A stretch of 64,000 bases of DNA from Sthenelais limicola (Eukaryota > Annelida > Polychaeta > Phyllodocida > Sigalionidae): NCBI GenBank assembly GCA_942159475.1, contig OW804098.1, positions 116,657,225 through 116,721,224 on the forward strand, read 5' to 3'. Under the pieces are notes generated by a model. The model made no database searches and was not told the DNA's origin. It saw nothing but the letters and a program-made list of their open reading frames with translations. Position 1 is the first letter of the stretch; every line of letters starts with the position of its first letter. A program made the position numbers and the translations under genes. Below are positions 31,013 through 41,548 of this stretch, in pieces.

Positions 31013-31159
31013 CCACACACCACCTCAGGCCCTCAAGTGTTTCTCCTCATGATTAATGTATGAGTGTATAATTGAAGGAGGTGTGGCAGCAAACCAACAT
31101 TTATTCTCTCTCTAACTCAATATTATTTCTCTACCTGTCACTCACTGCCACACACCTGT

Positions 31160-31394
31160 GGGTCAGATTTTCAGAAAATGTACAATTGCCAGCTCTACAC
31201 ATTTAGTAAATTCTGCTAAATTAGGCTGAAAAATGGTCAATGCTAGGTGAATTCGAGTATATTTGGCATTGCATTGATTCTGGCAATCTGTTTGGTTAGG
31301 TTGAACTGTATTTTGAACATTATTTTCCTATGAAATTTGGGTTATTTGAGAAGATTGGTGAAGTTTAATTGTACATTTTCTGAAAAACTGACCC
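31160..31394 (+). mobile_element. Family B element, complete (235 bp)
   Basis: GGGTCAGATTTTCAGAAAAT to ATTTTCTGAAAAACTGACCC. Confidence 0.94.
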
Positions 31395-31627
31395 ATGTAC
31401 ACCCTAATGTGGGCCAACACTCAAAGACATTTATAATTTAAAATTAAAACAAACAAAACAATCTGAACTATAAGGGTCAAGAGGATTAAAAAAATATCCA
31501 AGTCCTGGGAGAGGATTTCGTAGCACTCATAGGATTGTGAGTGCGTTCAAATTTAGTTTTTCAATCGATTTTATTCCATAATTGTTGATTGTTGATATCA
31601 AATTTGTCAAAACTTAATGATACGATG

Positions 31628-32020
31628 TGTGATATGTTGCAGGAAAATGAGTCACAAGTCGCAAAGAAATTGAATTTTGAGATATTATCGTATTTGAAAT
31701 GATGAGATCAAGCCGATTCTAATGATGGAAAACATTAAGGACATCTAATAAGTATTTCTATATGTTAAGTTTGATATTTCTATCTTTGAAAAAAAAAGTT
31801 TGCAATTTTCATGAGTGGATAATTATGAGTGAAGTAGCTAAAATTAATATACTCTATAAGATGAGCTTAGAAATGCATGGATATATTTAATACACTGTCT
31901 TGTAATTTGGTACATGTATACATGCTGCGAACAGCGTTATGATTCTCATAAAGACATCTTGTGAATAAACCAATTTGAAAAATAGCAATTTTGCTACTTG
32001 TGACTCATTTTCCTGTAACT
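31628..32020 (+). mobile_element. Family A element, diverged right end
   Basis: TGTGATATGTTGCAGGAAAA at the left; the right side reaches CTTGTGACTCATTTTCCTG, then decays. Confidence 0.85.
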
Positions 32021-32070
32021 AACCTATTGATCAAGACTTTCCAAGACCAGCTCTATTTCTTATTATATAC

Positions 32071-32479
32071 ATGATGTGTTCCAGGAAAATGAGTCATAAG
32101 TCGCAAAATTGATATTTTTCAAAGTGATATATTTCCAAGATCTCTTTATAACAATGTTCTCATTTTTGGTGTGACTAACGCTGGATGAGATATGAATACA
32201 TGTACCAAATTGCACGACAGTCTATCAAATATTGTCATGCATTTATAGGGTCATCCCATAGAGTATATTTAGCTACTTTAATGATAATTTTCCACCCAAA
32301 AATATTGAAAACATTTTTTTCAGAAATAAAGATATCAAACTTAAAATAAAGAAATACTTATAAGATGCCCTTAATGTTTATATTCATTGGAATCCCCTTG
32401 GTCTCATCGTGTCAAATATGATAATATCACAAAATCCAATTTTTGCGACTTATGACTCATTTTCCTGAAACGCAACACA
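32071..32479 (-). mobile_element. Family A element, complete
   Basis: ATGATGTGTTCCAGGAAAAT to TTTTCCTGAAACGCAACACA. Confidence 0.92.
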
Positions 32480-32938
32480 TTTATTATTATTGTGATTGGG
32501 AATGCAGTGTAGAATGCAACCGCACCGACCACAGCGGGACATAACGTCAGTAGAGTCAAGCCTTCAGCTTATATACAATATGCCTCTGTAGGGGCCTGTT
32601 GCATAAGCCAAGGAAAGTAATTTCCTCATGGCAATTCCTTCCCCTGTAGAGACGGAACAAATTCATTTAGGTATGAAATTCTCAGCTGGTAGGAATATTC
32701 TTTACAATAGATTCTGATGAAATCTGACATACAAATATTTGGCAACATTTTTATCGAAAATTGCAAGAATGATTTTACCAATATCATTCTATCAATGATT
32801 TATGAAAACCAAATGCATGATGGGAATGATGGAGGCTTGTGTTATGGAAACATGTAAAATGCATGGATTTTGATATTAGAGCATTAATAAACAGTCCATG
32901 CTGAACATAGCATGTTTTCTATTGATTTTAGACTAGCG

Positions 32939-33152
32939 CAGTCTGGGCCCAAACTCTCAGATCAGATAAGAATGGTATGCCAGTGATTGGACGCCTACTT
33001 TGCTAATTGGTTTCCTGGCCTAGGACTAGGCTTTCTAATGGGATTATAATGACATTTTGTGGTCTTAATGGAATTATAATGGCACTTTGCGGTTGGAGGC
33101 GAGAGGCTTTCCCTCCATTTGAATGGACTCTCTCATCTTTGAGCTCAGACTG
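32939..33152 (+). mobile_element. Family D element inserted in family C
   Basis: CAGTCTGGGCCCAAACTCTC to ATCTTTGAGCTCAGACTG. Internal GTGATTGGACGCC and GAGGCGAGAGGCTTTCC. This is the innermost and youngest insertion of the nest. Confidence 0.9.
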
Positions 33153-33184
33153 GTAGCATTAGTATTTATAAGCATTAATTAGCA

Positions 33185-33421
33185 TAATTTCACGCGAATC
33201 TGGATTCAAAATGGCGGCTATGCAAGTCCCCTATTCCATGCGAATCTAGATTCAAAATGGCGGCTATGCAAGTCCCCTATTCCAATGTGAATCTAAATTC
33301 AAAATGGCGGCTATGCACGTCCCCAATTCCATGCGAATCTAGATTCAAAATGGTGGCTATGCAAGTCCCCTATTCCAATGCGAATCTAGATTCAAAATGG
33401 CGGCTATGCAAGTCCCCTATT
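33185..33421. repeat. 46-48-bp tandem array derived from the family C terminus
   Basis: Five units of 'CCATGCGAATCTAGATTCAAA' + ATGGCGGCTATGCAAGTCCC + CTATT, with ATGGCGGCTATGCA landmarks near 33211, 33257, 33303, 33349 and 33397. Other C elements have this segment once. Confidence 0.92.
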
Positions 33422-33447
33422 CCTCCTTAGGTTATGCAACAGGCCCC

Positions 33448-34252
33448 GGCCTACCTCCATGTTTCCCATGCTGGTATACAATGGGTTAAAGAGAGTGACA
33501 ACACCCTCACATGCATGAAATCCTCTCTTGTCAAAAAGCCACCCACCACCTCCGCCCTTAGCCTTCTGCGCCCCCCAGTATGGCCCTCTTCTCAAGGCCA
33601 ATATTTGTACACACATTGGGGACTTTGCCTGTCCCTGGCGCAGGATTCTCAGGGCGCAAACATCGGGTCACTACTGGATCAAGCTTTCTTTTTCATTACC
33701 AAAAAGGGTCAAATTTAGAAGAAAATTAAAAAAACTTTTACTTTTACAAATTTGTTCATGGATGATGTTTGAGTGGGTAAGCTGTGGCTTTGAGACACAG
33801 TCAGGATCGGGTGCCTTTTTTGTGATGAGAATAAAAGATATTGTTTGTTTGATATTTTAGATATTTCTGGTACAATAAACTTTGGAAGGGGTTTGAATCA
33901 TAAACTACATTACTAAGAAATAGAGAATTAAAGATTAAAGTGAAAATAAATATGTCTAGCTGGTGCGATTTCATTTGCACTTTAAAGTTCAAAATATCTC
34001 ACTTTCGTTTTCTTGGTTCTTAGGATAGATAGAAAATATGTAATGTGTCATAGATAAATGAGTCTCATTTTGTTAAAAATAATATTTTTTAAAATTTAAT
34101 GTTTTACCACAGAAATGCACATTAAGAATATTTTCATTGTGGGGATGATAAGCGCCCTTACTCATATTTATACATACCAAATTTCAAGTTTCTGAGGTCA
34201 CTCTAGCATATTGATTTACTTTTTAATCCAACTTTTGCGACTTTACAGCTGG
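33448..34252. other. Unassigned sequence
   Basis: The first 250 bp are GC-richer with open frames on both strands but no recognised domain. A weak family A-like TGTGTCATAGATAAATGAGTC lies near 34047. Nothing else. Confidence 0.45.
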
Positions 34253-34935
34253 ACTTACCCCCTATACAGCATGTATAGGGGGTAAGTTCCTCTACCCTCC
34301 CTACCCCCTATACATCATACATGTACAGGGGGTAAGTACCTCTACCCCTACCCCCTATACAGCATGTACAGGGGTAATTCCCTCTACCCCTCCCTACCCC
34401 CTATACAGCATGAAAAGGGTAAGTCCTCTACCCCTTATACAGCATGTATAGGAGGTAATTCCCTCTACCCCCTCCCTACCCCCTATACAGCATGAAAAGG
34501 GTAAGTCCTCTACCCCTTATACAGCATGTATAGGGGGTAAGTCCCGATACCCCTCCCTACCCCCTATACAGCATTATAGAGGGTATGTCCCTCTACCCCT
34601 CCCTACTCCCTATACAGCATGTAGAGGGGGTAAGTCCCTCTACCCCTCCCCACCCCCTATACATCATACATGTACAGGGGGTAAGTCCCTCTACCCCTCC
34701 CTACCCCCTATACAGCATGTATAGGGGGTAACTCCCATTACCCTTACCCCCTATACAGCATGTATAGGGGGTAAATCCCTCTACCCTTACCCCCTATACA
34801 GCATGTATAGGGGGTAACTCCCATTACCCTTACCCCCTATACAGCATGTAGAGGGGGTAACTCCCATTACCCTTACCCCCTATACAGCATGTAGAGGGGG
34901 TAAGTCCCTCTACCCCTACCCCCTATACCCCACGA
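34253..34935. repeat. Minisatellite of 34-48-bp dyad-symmetric units
   Basis: About 15 units built on TACCCCCTATACAGCATGTATAGGGGGTA (two halves mirrored around CAGCATG), separated by CTCTACCCCTCC spacers. Each unit is itself an imperfect palindrome, so every repeat can form its own hairpin. Variants replace GTATAGGGGG with GAAAAGGG or GTAGAGGGGG. Confidence 0.95.
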
Positions 34936-35595
34936 CAAGGCCCTCTACCCCTGTCACACATAGACCAGGAGCCACTTCAGTCAATATACCAAAGTCAAAA
35001 CATTTCCAATGTTGAATGTGCAATTGTTCCTCCCAAGGCTGAGCACTGGAGTCATAAGCCTCTATTGTGCTGTCACACTGTCAATATTGACACCTGACTA
35101 CTGTCAACACCAGCCCGGGCGGGCGACCGAGCGAGGCCGGCGGTGGTCACCAATGTTATTCTGCTGCCAACTTGAGGTTGACGGCGACAGACAACAGACA
35201 GGTAGAGCACAGGGTGCAGGTTTAATGTACAGCAAATTGTCATGTTATAAATTGTTCCTCTTTAACTTAGAAACATAATGGTGAGCTTTTTACAAGTGGA
35301 AATATTCTCAGATATTAAAATTGGGGGTCCTTCCCAGAACTGCTAGATTATTAGAAAATAGTACTGGCTCTACTTAATATCAGCCACATTACTATACGTC
35401 CTTTGGCTTGCCCTACAAATATAACGGCAAACTTGTGATGGGCAACACCCACAGGGACACTGACCAAGTTCTGTATATCCCATGTCTTTCTTCTACAAAA
35501 GCTATATTCTGAAGTTGTAATGTTGATCATCTGTTTTGCTCAAGAATCAATGATTAGTGTGACACAACCTAGGATAATATCCTCGTCCCCTAGAA
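34936..35595. other. Unassigned sequence with one GC-rich patch
   Basis: CCCGGGCGGGCGACCGAGCG and GGCCGGCGG at about 35115-35142 stand out in AT-rich DNA. The surrounding 89-codon frame has no known domain. Confidence 0.4.
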
Positions 35596-36560
35596 CTATC
35601 TTTCCCCAGGACAATATCCCCTGTACAGTATCCCCCTGTACAATATCCCCCTGGACAATATCCCTGTATATAATATCCCCCTGTACAATATCCCCCTGGA
35701 CAATATCCCTGTATATAATATCCCCTGGACAATATCCCCCTGGACAATATCCCCCTGTACAATATCCCCCTGTACAATATCCCCTGTACAATATCCCCTG
35801 TACAATATCCCCAGTACAATATCCCTCTGTACAATATCCCTGTATATAATATCCCCTGTACATTATGCCCCAGTGCAATATCCCCTGTACAATATCCCCA
35901 TGTACAATATCCCTCTGTACAATATCCCTGTATATAATATCCCCCTGTACAATATCCCCCTGTACAATATCCCTGTATATAATATCCCCTGTACAATATC
36001 CCCCTGTACAATATCCCCCTGTACAATATCCCCCTGTACAATATCCCCCTGTACAATATCCCCCTGTACAATACCCCCCTGTACAATATCCCCCTGTACA
36101 ATATCCCCCTGTACAATATCCCCCTGTACAATATCCCCCTGTACAATACCCCCCTGTACAATATCCCCTGTACAATATCCCCTGGACAATATCCCCCTGT
36201 ACAATATCCCCCTGTACAATATCCCCCTGTACAATACCCCCTGTACAATATCCCCTGTACAATATCCCCTGTACAATATCCCCAGTACAATATCCCTCTG
36301 TACAATATCCCTGTATATAATATCCCCTGTACATTATGCCCCAGTGCAATATCCCCTGTACAATATCCCCATGTACAATATCCCTCTGTACAATATCCCT
36401 GTATATAATATCCCCCTGTACAATACCCCCCTGTACAATATCCCCTGTACAATATCCCCCTGGACAATACCCCCCTGTACAATATCCCCTGTACAATATC
36501 CCCCTGGACAATATCCCCCTGGACAATATCCCCTGTACAATATCCCCTGTACAATATGGA
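35596..36560. repeat. 15-bp minisatellite with higher-order duplication
   Basis: About 65 copies of CTGTACAATATCCCC with length variants of 14-16 bp and the variants CTGGACAATATCCCC and CTGTATATAATATCCC. A rare-variant block containing ACATTATGCCCCAGTGCAAT occurs at 35860 and 36331, 471 bp apart with the same neighbours, showing a block duplication. The unit has no stop codon on either strand, so frames of 200-370 codons arise on both strands. They are artefacts. Confidence 0.97.
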
Positions 36561-36985
36561 AAGACTCATACTACATATGCATGTGGTATGTCCTGTGTAT
36601 CTCAAGATAACTTGAAGTGAGGAAGTAAACACAATGTCGCCATTAATTTCCATAGAAATTTTACTTTTTTTTCACCATAAATATCAGGAAAAGTATAATA
36701 AATATAAAGTTAGATGAAAAGATGGATATGTTATATTCTATGAAACCGTAGTACACCCTCACATGCCCCGAGTCCATATACCTTGACCACCTCGATAACT
36801 CATATGTCCCCCCTGTCGATACAGGCTGACCGTGCCTATATATGATGGGTGAGAGTGACAGTGAGTGACAGGTGGTGTACTCAGGCCGCGCACTATAAGC
36901 ATACCATATGTAAGTCCACAAACACTACCAGCTCTCCCTCCTGTACTGACGCCCGTCACCCAGTGCAGCAGGGCACACATCATGT
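36561..36985. other. Unassigned sequence
   Basis: No gene or repeat recognised. Confidence 0.5.
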
Positions 36986-37220
36986 GGGTAAGATTTTCAG
37001 AAAATGTACAATTCAACTTTCCCAATCTTCTCAAATAACCCAAATTTCAGACAAAAATAAAGTTCAAAATACAGTTCAACATAACCAAACAGATTGCTAG
37101 AATCAATGCAATGCCAAATATACTCGAATTTACATAGTATTGACCAAATTGCAGCCTAATTTAGCAGAATTTACTAAATATGTACAGCTGCCAATTGTAC
37201 ATTTTCTGAAAATCTGACCC
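36986..37220 (-). mobile_element. Family B element, complete (235 bp)
   Basis: GGGTAAGATTTTCAGAAAAT to ATTTTCTGAAAATCTGACCC; ATGT on both flanks. Confidence 0.94.
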
Positions 37221-37386
37221 ATGTATGGCACATCTAATCTGCATTGTCTCACATTTGGCCTCCAATATTTAATGTTCAATGGAAGAATTTGTGATGTGTT
37301 AGAGGAAAATAAGCCTTAAGTCGCAAAAATGGATTTTGTAAAAAGGGATAGAGTAGGCTACATTTGTGTCCATTATTGTTATTCCT

Positions 37387-37417
37387 TGTCCCTACACTAG
37401 TTACTAGTGTAGGGACA
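37387..37417. repeat. 31-bp perfect hairpin
   Basis: TGTCCCTACACTAGT and ACTAGTGTAGGGACA are fully complementary around a single-base loop. It lies between two family A left ends. Confidence 0.85.
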
Positions 37418-37425
37418 TGGACATA

Positions 37426-37682
37426 TGTGACGTGTTACTGGAAAATGAGTCACAAGTCACAAACAAATTATAGTAGTATATACCCCAGTATATAATAAAC
37501 ATTTGGACATCTATCAAGCATTTCTATATGGTTTTATGCATGAAAAAGAAGTTGTTCCTTGATGGTCACTCACAGTCGTGACATTTAGTATATGTTCATG
37601 CTACTAGCACTAAACGCTGTAAAATGAAAGGATTCTGAAAAAAGTACTTGAAAAATATAATATTGTTCTGTAACACATCACA
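37426..37682 (+). mobile_element. Family A element, internally deleted
   Basis: TGTGACGTGTTACTGGAAAA to GTTCTGTAACACATCACA. An eroded left end of another copy lies at 37290-37366. Confidence 0.75.
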
Positions 37683-37719
37683 TTTGGGCTCCAATATTTT
37701 AATGTTTAATGGAAACATT

Positions 37720-38085
37720 TCTGGTGTGTTGCAGGAAAAAAGTCACAAGGTAAAGAAGAATGTATTTTGAGATATCATCATATTTGAAAAGATGAGATCA
37801 AGCAGATTCCAATGATGGTAAACAGTAGGGCATCTAATAAGTATTTCTATATTTTAAGTTTGATATTTTTAATTTTGAAAAAAAAGTTTGCAACTTTTGT
37901 AGGTGGACAATTACTAGTAAAGTAGCTAAATATACCCTATAAAATGACCTTAGAAATGCATGGATATATTTAATACACTCTCCTGACATTTGGTATATGT
38001 ATTAATGCCACTAGCAAAAATGAAAACATTCCCACAAATACATATTGTGAATAAAACATTTTGAAAGATAGCAATTTTAGGTATA
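37720..38085 (+). mobile_element. Family A element, right end lost
   Basis: CTGGTGTGTTGCAGGAAAAA, then the usual body through AAAACATTTTGAAAGATAGC; the terminal repeat is missing. Confidence 0.75.
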
Positions 38086-38128
38086 TTCGTGGTTCTCAAA
38101 ATTATAGAGACCTTATGTCAAAGCATAT

Positions 38129-38363
38129 GGGTCAGATTTTCAGAAAATGTACAATTGGCAGCTCTACACATTTAGTAAATTCTTCTAAATTAAGCTGCAA
38201 TTTGGTCAATACTAGGTAAATTCGAGTATATTTGACATTGCATTGATTATAGCAATCTGTTTGGTTAGGTTGAACTGAGTTTTTAGCTCTATTTCCGTCT
38301 GAAATGTGGGTTATTTGAGAGGATTGGTGAAGGTGAATTGTACATTTTCTGGAAATCTTACCC
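38129..38363 (+). mobile_element. Family B element, complete (235 bp)
   Basis: GGGTCAGATTTTCAGAAAAT to ATTTTCTGGAAATCTTACCC; flanks ATAT/ACAT differ by one base. Confidence 0.93.
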
Positions 38364-38695
38364 ACATAGGCTTTTCTAAGAATCAAAAATACTTCTAAAA
38401 AGTAAATATTATCCCTAATTCAAGCTCTACCTCTATAGCCACATTGAGGGGTATGTATCGAGTTGTAGTTGTGGCTGGCGACACCAGAGACACCATGTAG
38501 CGGAAGTATAAACTAATTCACACATACCCCGACAAGGACACGGAGACCCAGGCACGCAGTTTGGCAGGTTATGGTGGGACCTGTATAGCTCTGTATCAGG
38601 TATTATTTATACCTCTAACTACAGTGTGGGAAATGCTTCGGGTTCTGTCAAAAGGGTAAGAATGGGGTACATAATAACCACAGAACTAGATATAT
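38364..38695. other. Unassigned sequence
   Basis: Moderate GC; no gene recognised. Confidence 0.45.
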
Positions 38696-38930
38696 GGGTC
38701 AGATTTTCAGAAAATGTACAATTAGCAGCTTTACACATTTAGTAAATTCTGCAAAGATAGGCTGCAATTTGGTCAAATTTGGATAAATTCTAGAATATTC
38801 GGCATTGCATTGATTCTAGCAATCTGTTTGACTTGGTTGAACTGTATTTTGAACTTTATTTGCGTCTGAAATGTGGGTTATTTGAGAAGATTGGCGAAGT
38901 TGAATTGTACATTTTCTGAAAATCTGACCC
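38696..38930 (+). mobile_element. Family B element inserted in the centre of a palindrome
   Basis: GGGTCAGATTTTCAGAAAAT to ATTTTCTGAAAATCTGACCC; ATAT on both flanks. The surrounding DNA is itself inverted: CACAGAACTAGA before and TCTAGTTCTGTG after. Confidence 0.94.
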
Positions 38931-39034
38931 ATATTTTCTAGTTCTGTGATAATAACATAGTACAGTCTATAGGAGCCTAGACTGGTAAGATAAGGCAGGC
39001 TAAAGAAACAAACATCATTCATTATGCTTATTCA

Positions 39035-39110
39035 GACTATTTCCTTACTCTGCTGCTTTTTCTTGATAAGTTGGTAATAATTTGATTTGCATAGATTAGA
39101 TATCATAATA
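39035..39110. mobile_element. Family Q fragment
   Basis: GCTGCTTTTTCTTGATAAGTTGGTAATAATTTGA-type sequence (in two blocks) is shared with the Q copy at 40771. Confidence 0.5.
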
Positions 39111-39888
39111 TGTGATGTGTTTCAGTCACAAGTCACACAATTGTTTTTTTTTAAATTATTTATTTACAAGATCTCCTTGTAATGTTTTTTTATTTCTATT
39201 TATTTTTTTATTTTTACTAGTCCTTTAGGTCGCATGAATACATGTACACAATTTCTAAACAGTGTATTGAATATTTCCATCCATTTCTAAGGCCCCCCCC
39301 CAAAAAAATAGGTGTGTTTCCGATTTATCTGGCTGAAAACTAGGTTGGGGGGGGGGGTAATTTTTTTTTTTTGTTATTTTTTTTTTTTGGAAACCACCTC
39401 CCAGGAACTGAAAAAAATGACTTTTTCATAACAATAGTTGTTTTGAACATGGGAAAGGTGCTTTTTGACAGTTTAGGGTTAGGAAAACCCGTTTTCCTGC
39501 TTTTATAAGCTTTTTTTGTCAAAAAATCCAAAAAAACTAAGATATGATGGGGAAAATATCAGGTTTGGTAAAATTTTTTTTTAGGTAGGGTAAGGTTTTT
39601 CTAGGTAGGGGGGGGGGGGGGGGTAAATCGGAAACACACCTATTTTTTTTTTGGCCTAAGGTCATTATAATGGAGTATATTTAGCTCCTTTACTAGTAAT
39701 TGCCCACCCAAAAATATTGCACACTTGTTTCAAACATAAATATATAAAACAAAATATAAAATTACTTCTTAGATGTCCTTAATGTTTACCACCATTGGAA
39801 TCGGCTTGATCTCATCTGTTCAAATAATGATATCTCAAAACACTTTTTTGGGGCGCATTGTGACTCATTTTGCTGTGGCACATCACAT
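39111..39888 (-). mobile_element. Family A element interrupted by family E
   Basis: TGTGATGTGTTTCAG at the left and TGCTGTGGCACATCACA at the right. The A body is contiguous once 39291-39656 is removed (TTTCTAAGGTCATTATAATG). Confidence 0.88.
39291..39656 (+). mobile_element. Family E element, complete (366 bp), nested in family A
   Basis: Starts GGCC with a C-run and AAAAAAATAGGTGTG, ends CACACCTATTTTTTTTTTGGCC (ends only). A G-run of about 17 lies at 39608-39623. TAA flanks both sides, and the A element sequence is restored by removing the insert plus one TAA. Confidence 0.95.
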
Positions 39889-39998
39889 TTATGCACCATG
39901 ACATGAATAATTCTCAATTTGTCAAATATTAAATTTCTTCTGGGAGAAAATACTAAAAGCTTGCTTTAGAATTCAAAGTATTTCCCATTTCTCTATAT

Positions 39999-40233
39999 GG
40001 GTCAGATCGTCAGAAAATGTACAATTCGCTTTCACCAATCTTCTCAAATAACCCCAGCTTCAGACGAAGATAAAGTTCAAAATACAGTTCAACCTAACCA
40101 GACAGATTGCTATGATCAATGCAATGCCAAATATACTCGAATTTACCTAGTATTGGCTAAATTGCGGCCTAATTTAGCAGAATTTACTAAATATGTACAG
40201 CTGCCAATTGTACATTTTCTGAAAATCTGACCC
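39999..40233 (-). mobile_element. Family B element, complete (235 bp)
   Basis: GGGTCAGATCGTCAGAAAAT to ATTTTCTGAAAATCTGACCC. Confidence 0.93.
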
Positions 40234-40770
40234 ACATATGCATTAACATACGTTCTAGAACAGTGTGACACTTGTGACACGAGATGTATATTACTGACTA
40301 TCATTATCATTATCATCATCATCATTTTGTAGCAACTATTCATGACTTATTTTTATCATTGTAAACAAACTCTGTATTTTTGAAGTGATCTAAAATCTAT
40401 TAGAATAACATAATTCAAGATAAAACATAATGGGATTTCTGATTCATTAATAATGTATAAATCTATATAAATGTACACAAAAACTGAAGAAAATGTACTA
40501 GATATTGTATTATAATGTATTAGTAACAAAAAAAATAAAAAAATAAAATAAAATTACAAAAAAAGTAGTGTCACAGGTTACTGAGGAAAATATGGAGAAA
40601 TCCAGGAGATGTACCTGTATGAAAAGTATAAATAAAAACGTATCCAAACCAAACCAAGGTCTAATGTTAGAATAATTTGATCAATTCTATTCTAGGATAC
40701 TACCTGAGTTGTATTCTAACTACCTTGTGGTCGTGAGTCATGCTGGGGAACTTTGGCTGTGGGCTGTACC
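40234..40770. other. Unassigned AT-rich sequence
   Basis: Includes ATC trinucleotides (about 40301-40326) and an A-rich tail-like run at about 40525-40562 that could mark a decayed retroelement. No gene seen. Confidence 0.4.
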
Positions 40771-41320
40771 GGGACCCGGTGCATAATGAATAATTCTTCC
40801 TGATATTTTCCTTCCTCAGCCGCTTTTTCTTGATAATTATAAGTTGGTAATAATTTAGAGAATCAAAGTTTAGGAAGCAATGGTAATATCTCTTCCTACA
40901 GTAGAAGTGTACTACTTAAACAAGGGAAAACAGCTCAGCAAGGAACATTTGTGATGTTTTTTTGTTTTTTTTAAAATTAATTTTATTGAGACCAATTTCA
41001 TATTACATGGTATTCTCGTGGAGCTCAAGTGAAAAGTGATACATCATTTAATACGTAATATAAAAGTCATTCAAGTTATCGATTCAAATGATGAATAATT
41101 TTACATTATTATAATATATTGATTATATCATCAAATATTTTTTGAAAAGATGAGATCGAGTGGATTCTAATGATAGTAAACATTAATGGATAATACTATA
41201 TTTTAAGTTTGAATTTTTTATTTTTGAAAAGAAAAGTTAGCAACACTTCTAGGTGGACATTTACTAGCTACTGTAGTAAGGGACTTTTTAAGTAAGGATT
41301 TTGTTCTGCAACATGCCCCC
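40771..41320. mobile_element. Family Q element with family A remnant inside
   Basis: GGGACCCGGTGCATAATGAA at the left, TTTTGTTCTGCAACATGCCCCC at the right; AGTAAGGATTTTG and AGCAAGGAACATTT inner blocks. Family A-derived sequence (GTGATG start, AAAGATGAGATCGAGTGGATTC) occupies about 40951-41275. Confidence 0.6.
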
Positions 41321-41510
41321 AAATGGAAGCACTTCAAGCGGTTTCTGGGTCCCTCAGACTAAAAGGCGCTAAAGTCTGTCCCATCCAACTTGAACCAAGG
41401 TTTTCTAATTAAATTGTATTGTGTTCACCTTTACAATTGCGAAATTTCTCATCATCTTAGACAAATTTACCCTTTAATGAAAGAGTCCGCACAGGCATCT
41501 GAAAGGACTC

Positions 41511-41548
41511 TTCTGAGTGGACTCTTTCATGAAAGAGTCCACTCAGAA
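41511..41548. repeat. 38-bp perfect palindrome
   Basis: TTCTGAGTGGACTCTTTCA followed immediately by its exact reverse complement, with no loop. Related AAAGAGTCCGC and AGGAGTCCGC words flank it at about 41480 and 41588. Confidence 0.9.

Larger units (their letters stand above)
32706..33421 (-). mobile_element. Family C element with D insertion and tandemly amplified end
   Basis: The body (AATCTGACATACAAATATTT, GCATGATGGGAATGATGG, GTCCATGCTGAACATAG) runs to GATTTTAGACTA, where D is inserted. It resumes after 33153 and ends in five tandem copies of its own terminal segment. Confidence 0.85.
32591..33447. mobile_element. Family Q element, outermost layer of a three-deep nest
   Basis: The ends GGGGCCTGTTGCATAA and TTATGCAACAGGCCCC are a 16-bp perfect inverted repeat at 32591 and 33432. 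Q sequence is present only at 32591-32705 and 33422-33447. The interior is a family C element, which itself holds a family D element. Confidence 0.85.
37250..37720. repeat. Duplicated segment around family A remnants
   Basis: CATTTGG.CTCCAATATTT and AATGTT.AATGGAA occur at about 37251-37285 and 37681-37716, in each case immediately before a family A left end. Everything between is therefore a local tandem duplication of roughly 430 bp. Confidence 0.6.

Noticed and set aside
35540..36653. Long frames (up to 368 codons) on both strands
   Set aside because: They are translations of a stop-free 15-bp minisatellite; open on both strands with the same repeat and no start/splice support.
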